Origin: Candidatus Saccharimonadota bacterium
GTDB lineage: Bacteria > Patescibacteriota > Saccharimonadia > Saccharimonadales > Saccharimonadaceae
NCBI GenBank assembly: GCA_017404955.1
Contig: JAFRBH010000007.1
Coordinates: 1-32,973, forward strand
Reading direction: 5' to 3'
Length of the DNA stretch: 32,973 nucleotides
Numbering within the stretch: the stretch's first letter is position 1; every line of letters starts with the position of its first letter. The notes beneath the pieces were generated by a model. That model was not told the DNA's origin. It made no database searches and saw only the letters and a program-made list of their open reading frames with translations. A program made the translations under genes and the position numbers. This document shows, in pieces, positions 32,089-32,973 of the stretch.

Positions 32089-32484
32089 TTAAGCTTCGCG
32101 AACTGCTAGTTTCTTTGAGGAAACATAGGCAGCGGCGGCGCCAGCAACGAGTGCAAGTGGCAATAATTCTTCTGGACCAGTTTCTGGTACAGCTTCTTTA
32201 GCTGGAGCTGCAACAGTATTAGATTTTTTAGCTGGTTCAGTAGCTTTAACTACACCCTCAGTCACTGGAGCTGGTTGCTCTTCTACAGTCTTCTCTTTAG
32301 AAGTAGCATCAACAGTTGCGACCATCTCGGTGGTATCAGCAATTTCAGTATTATTGCGGCTACCAACGATGGCTATGATTGCCCAAATTGCAATACCAAG
32401 CACGATTACAGCAATCGCAGTAGTGAAAGCAATGGTGCGGATACGCTGTTTCTTGATTTCAGCATCATCATATTCATATTCCAT
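32089..32484 (-). CDS. Small surface protein with LPXTG-like sorting signal
   Basis: A 131-aa protein. A charged N-terminus is followed by a membrane span at 18-41, then a Thr/Glu/Ala/Lys-rich spacer. The C-terminus has VPETG (99-103), a hydrophobic stretch (106-121) and a basic end (SSKKLAVRE), as in sortase-type sorting signals; the first residue is Val rather than Leu. It could be anchored at both ends or be cut after export. A TTTGGGAGTTTTT site and a consensus promoter precede it. No sortase gene is in this window. Function unknown. Confidence 0.7.
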   Translation of the reverse strand: MEYEYDDAEIKKQRIRTIAFTTAIAVIVLGIAIWAIIAIVGSRNNTEIADTTEMVATVDATSKEKTVEEQPAPVTEGVVKATEPAKKSNTVAAPAKEAVPETGPEELLPLALVAGAAAAYVSSKKLAVREA

Positions 32485-32523
32485 TTAAAAACTCCCAAAA
32501 ATATTAATAATGATATTGCTTAC

Positions 32524-32552
32524 ATTATAGCACAGATTTATTAAAATGTCAA
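32524..32552 (-). promoter_or_regulatory. Consensus promoter of the sorting-signal protein gene
   Basis: On the minus strand: TTGACA (32547-32552), 17-nt spacer ending TGTGC, TATAAT (32524-32529). Confidence 0.85.
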
Positions 32553-32593
32553 TGGTTTTTCTATATTTTTGTAAGTTTGACAAGTGTTGTGTC

Positions 32594-32809
32594 TTAGATA
32601 ATTTCTACAGTTTTGTATCGGCTCGTGGTCCCAGATTTGATGGAAATTCTAGTCTTAGGAATATCAAGATAATCTGATAGTAGTTCTATTACGGCAGTAT
32701 TTGCTTCCCCATCGTGGGCTTTCTTATGGGTTCGGATGATTAGTCCGTCTTCGGTTTTGGCGATTTCATCTTTACTAGAACCCGGTTTAACGAAGACATG
32801 GTAGATCAT
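32594..32809 (-). CDS. DUF167 (YggU-like) protein
   Basis: A 71-aa protein of the DUF167 family, of unknown function. It shows VKPGSSKDEI at the N-terminus, AHDGEANTAVIELLSDYL in the middle and KSGTTSRYKTVEI at the end, matching the family pattern. It is shorter than E. coli YggU (about 96 aa). A TAAAAT box ends 6 nt before the ATG with no ribosome site visible, so it may be leaderless. Confidence 0.85.
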   Translation of the reverse strand: MIYHVFVKPGSSKDEIAKTEDGLIIRTHKKAHDGEANTAVIELLSDYLDIPKTRISIKSGTTSRYKTVEII

Positions 32810-32815
32810 ATTCTT

Positions 32816-32821
32816 ATTTTA
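32816..32821 (-). promoter_or_regulatory. DUF167 gene -10 box, leaderless arrangement
   Basis: TAAAAT on the minus strand, 6 nt before the ATG. The -35 is unclear and would fall near the start of the surface-protein fragment. Confidence 0.4.
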
Positions 32822-32836
32822 ACACTTTATTTTAAT

Positions 32837-32973
32837 GTCGCACAAGCAACATTGTACGACATTAGAGACTCTAAGCCATACACTGTGAGAAAACTTGCAG
32901 ATGGCAACTGTTGGATGACGAGCAATCTAGCCTTGGCACTATCTGCTGGGACACCGGTCTTAGCATCCTCCAA
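32837..32973 (+). pseudogene. 5'-truncated surface protein fragment, runs off the window
   Basis: The frame encodes VAQATLYDIRDSKPYTVRK, then LADGNCWMTSNLALALSAG to the edge. It matches the end of the visible left-end protein (VAQHTLYDYRG... SYTVRKLADGNCWMTQD), lacking about 19 residues in between. Similarity begins abruptly near 32837; upstream there is no signal peptide, ribosome site or related sequence, only the DUF167 gene and its promoter. The frame stays open back to an ATG at 32798, which would give an unconvincing N-terminus. So this is a gene broken at its 5' end, a recombination product or an assembly join. Confidence 0.6.

Noticed and set aside
1-32973. UGA recoded to Gly, as in Gracilibacteria and Absconditabacteria
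   Set aside because: UGA ends gap and the 369-aa DegT gene exactly where the next gene starts, and no core gene contains an in-frame UGA.
1-32973. CRISPR array, rRNA, transposase or integrase
   Set aside because: No regularly spaced repeats, rRNA segments or recombinase motifs were seen on either strand.

Overview
The window looks like chromosomal DNA of a Patescibacteria (CPR) member, most likely Candidatus Saccharibacteria (TM7). The reasons are the short 1-nt-overlap operons, two tandem FemX-type peptidoglycan-bridge enzymes, a DUF5684-type membrane protein, a membrane-anchored HEPN-like protein of a type common in CPR genomes, and secreted proteins with a C-terminal block of the type LADGNCWMT. 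UGA is a normal stop codon here (for example gap and the 369-aa DegT gene), which argues against Gracilibacteria and Absconditabacteria. The assignment rests on family recognition, not on a tree.

Layout, left to right. Almost all core genes are on the minus strand. (1) 1-1380: 5' part of a secreted surface protein gene. (2) 1462-8422: a tightly coupled cell-envelope operon, in transcription order MurF-like ligase, alpha/beta hydrolase, two DegT-type PLP enzymes and two FemX-type transferases. (3) 8507-27835: rpsL, rpsG, fusA, tuf and rpsJ lie in classical str-operon order and orientation but are spread over 19 kb. Between them sit a gap-rpiB-rpe-pfkB-LOG operon for pentose and ribose metabolism, uvrB, a gatC-gatA-HEPN-gatB operon, and seven unrecognised small genes. 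(4) 28174-32809: a DUF5684 membrane protein, trigger factor, an FAD-linked oxidoreductase, tRNA-Leu(UAG), a small wall-sorting-like protein and a DUF167 (YggU) protein. (5) 32837-32973: the start of a 5'-truncated fragment related to the surface protein at the left end.

The unknown genes (9023-9292, 9307-9786, 11392-12024, 12077-12607, 12851-13171, 15506-15877, 26074-26847) look like independent cassettes. Most have their own strong promoter, a G-rich Shine-Dalgarno and a hairpin terminator, and all sit only in the spacers between the core units inside the dispersed str region. Several share a promoter of the form TTGACTTTTT-N7-TGTGGTATAATA. A matching promoter plus short terminator with no gene lies at 21835-21894.

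Other points worth a second look: EF-G carries NKIN instead of NKxD in its G4 motif; a relic of a tuf 3' end lies behind tuf; UvrB has an in-frame insert in its UvrA-binding domain; a 209-bp nested palindrome lies between rpsL and the DUF5684 gene; several -10 boxes lie only 6-8 nt before start codons, suggesting leaderless mRNAs; and the two window ends carry inverted copies of a surface-protein segment. All coordinates and motifs were read by eye. No database search, folding program or tree was run.
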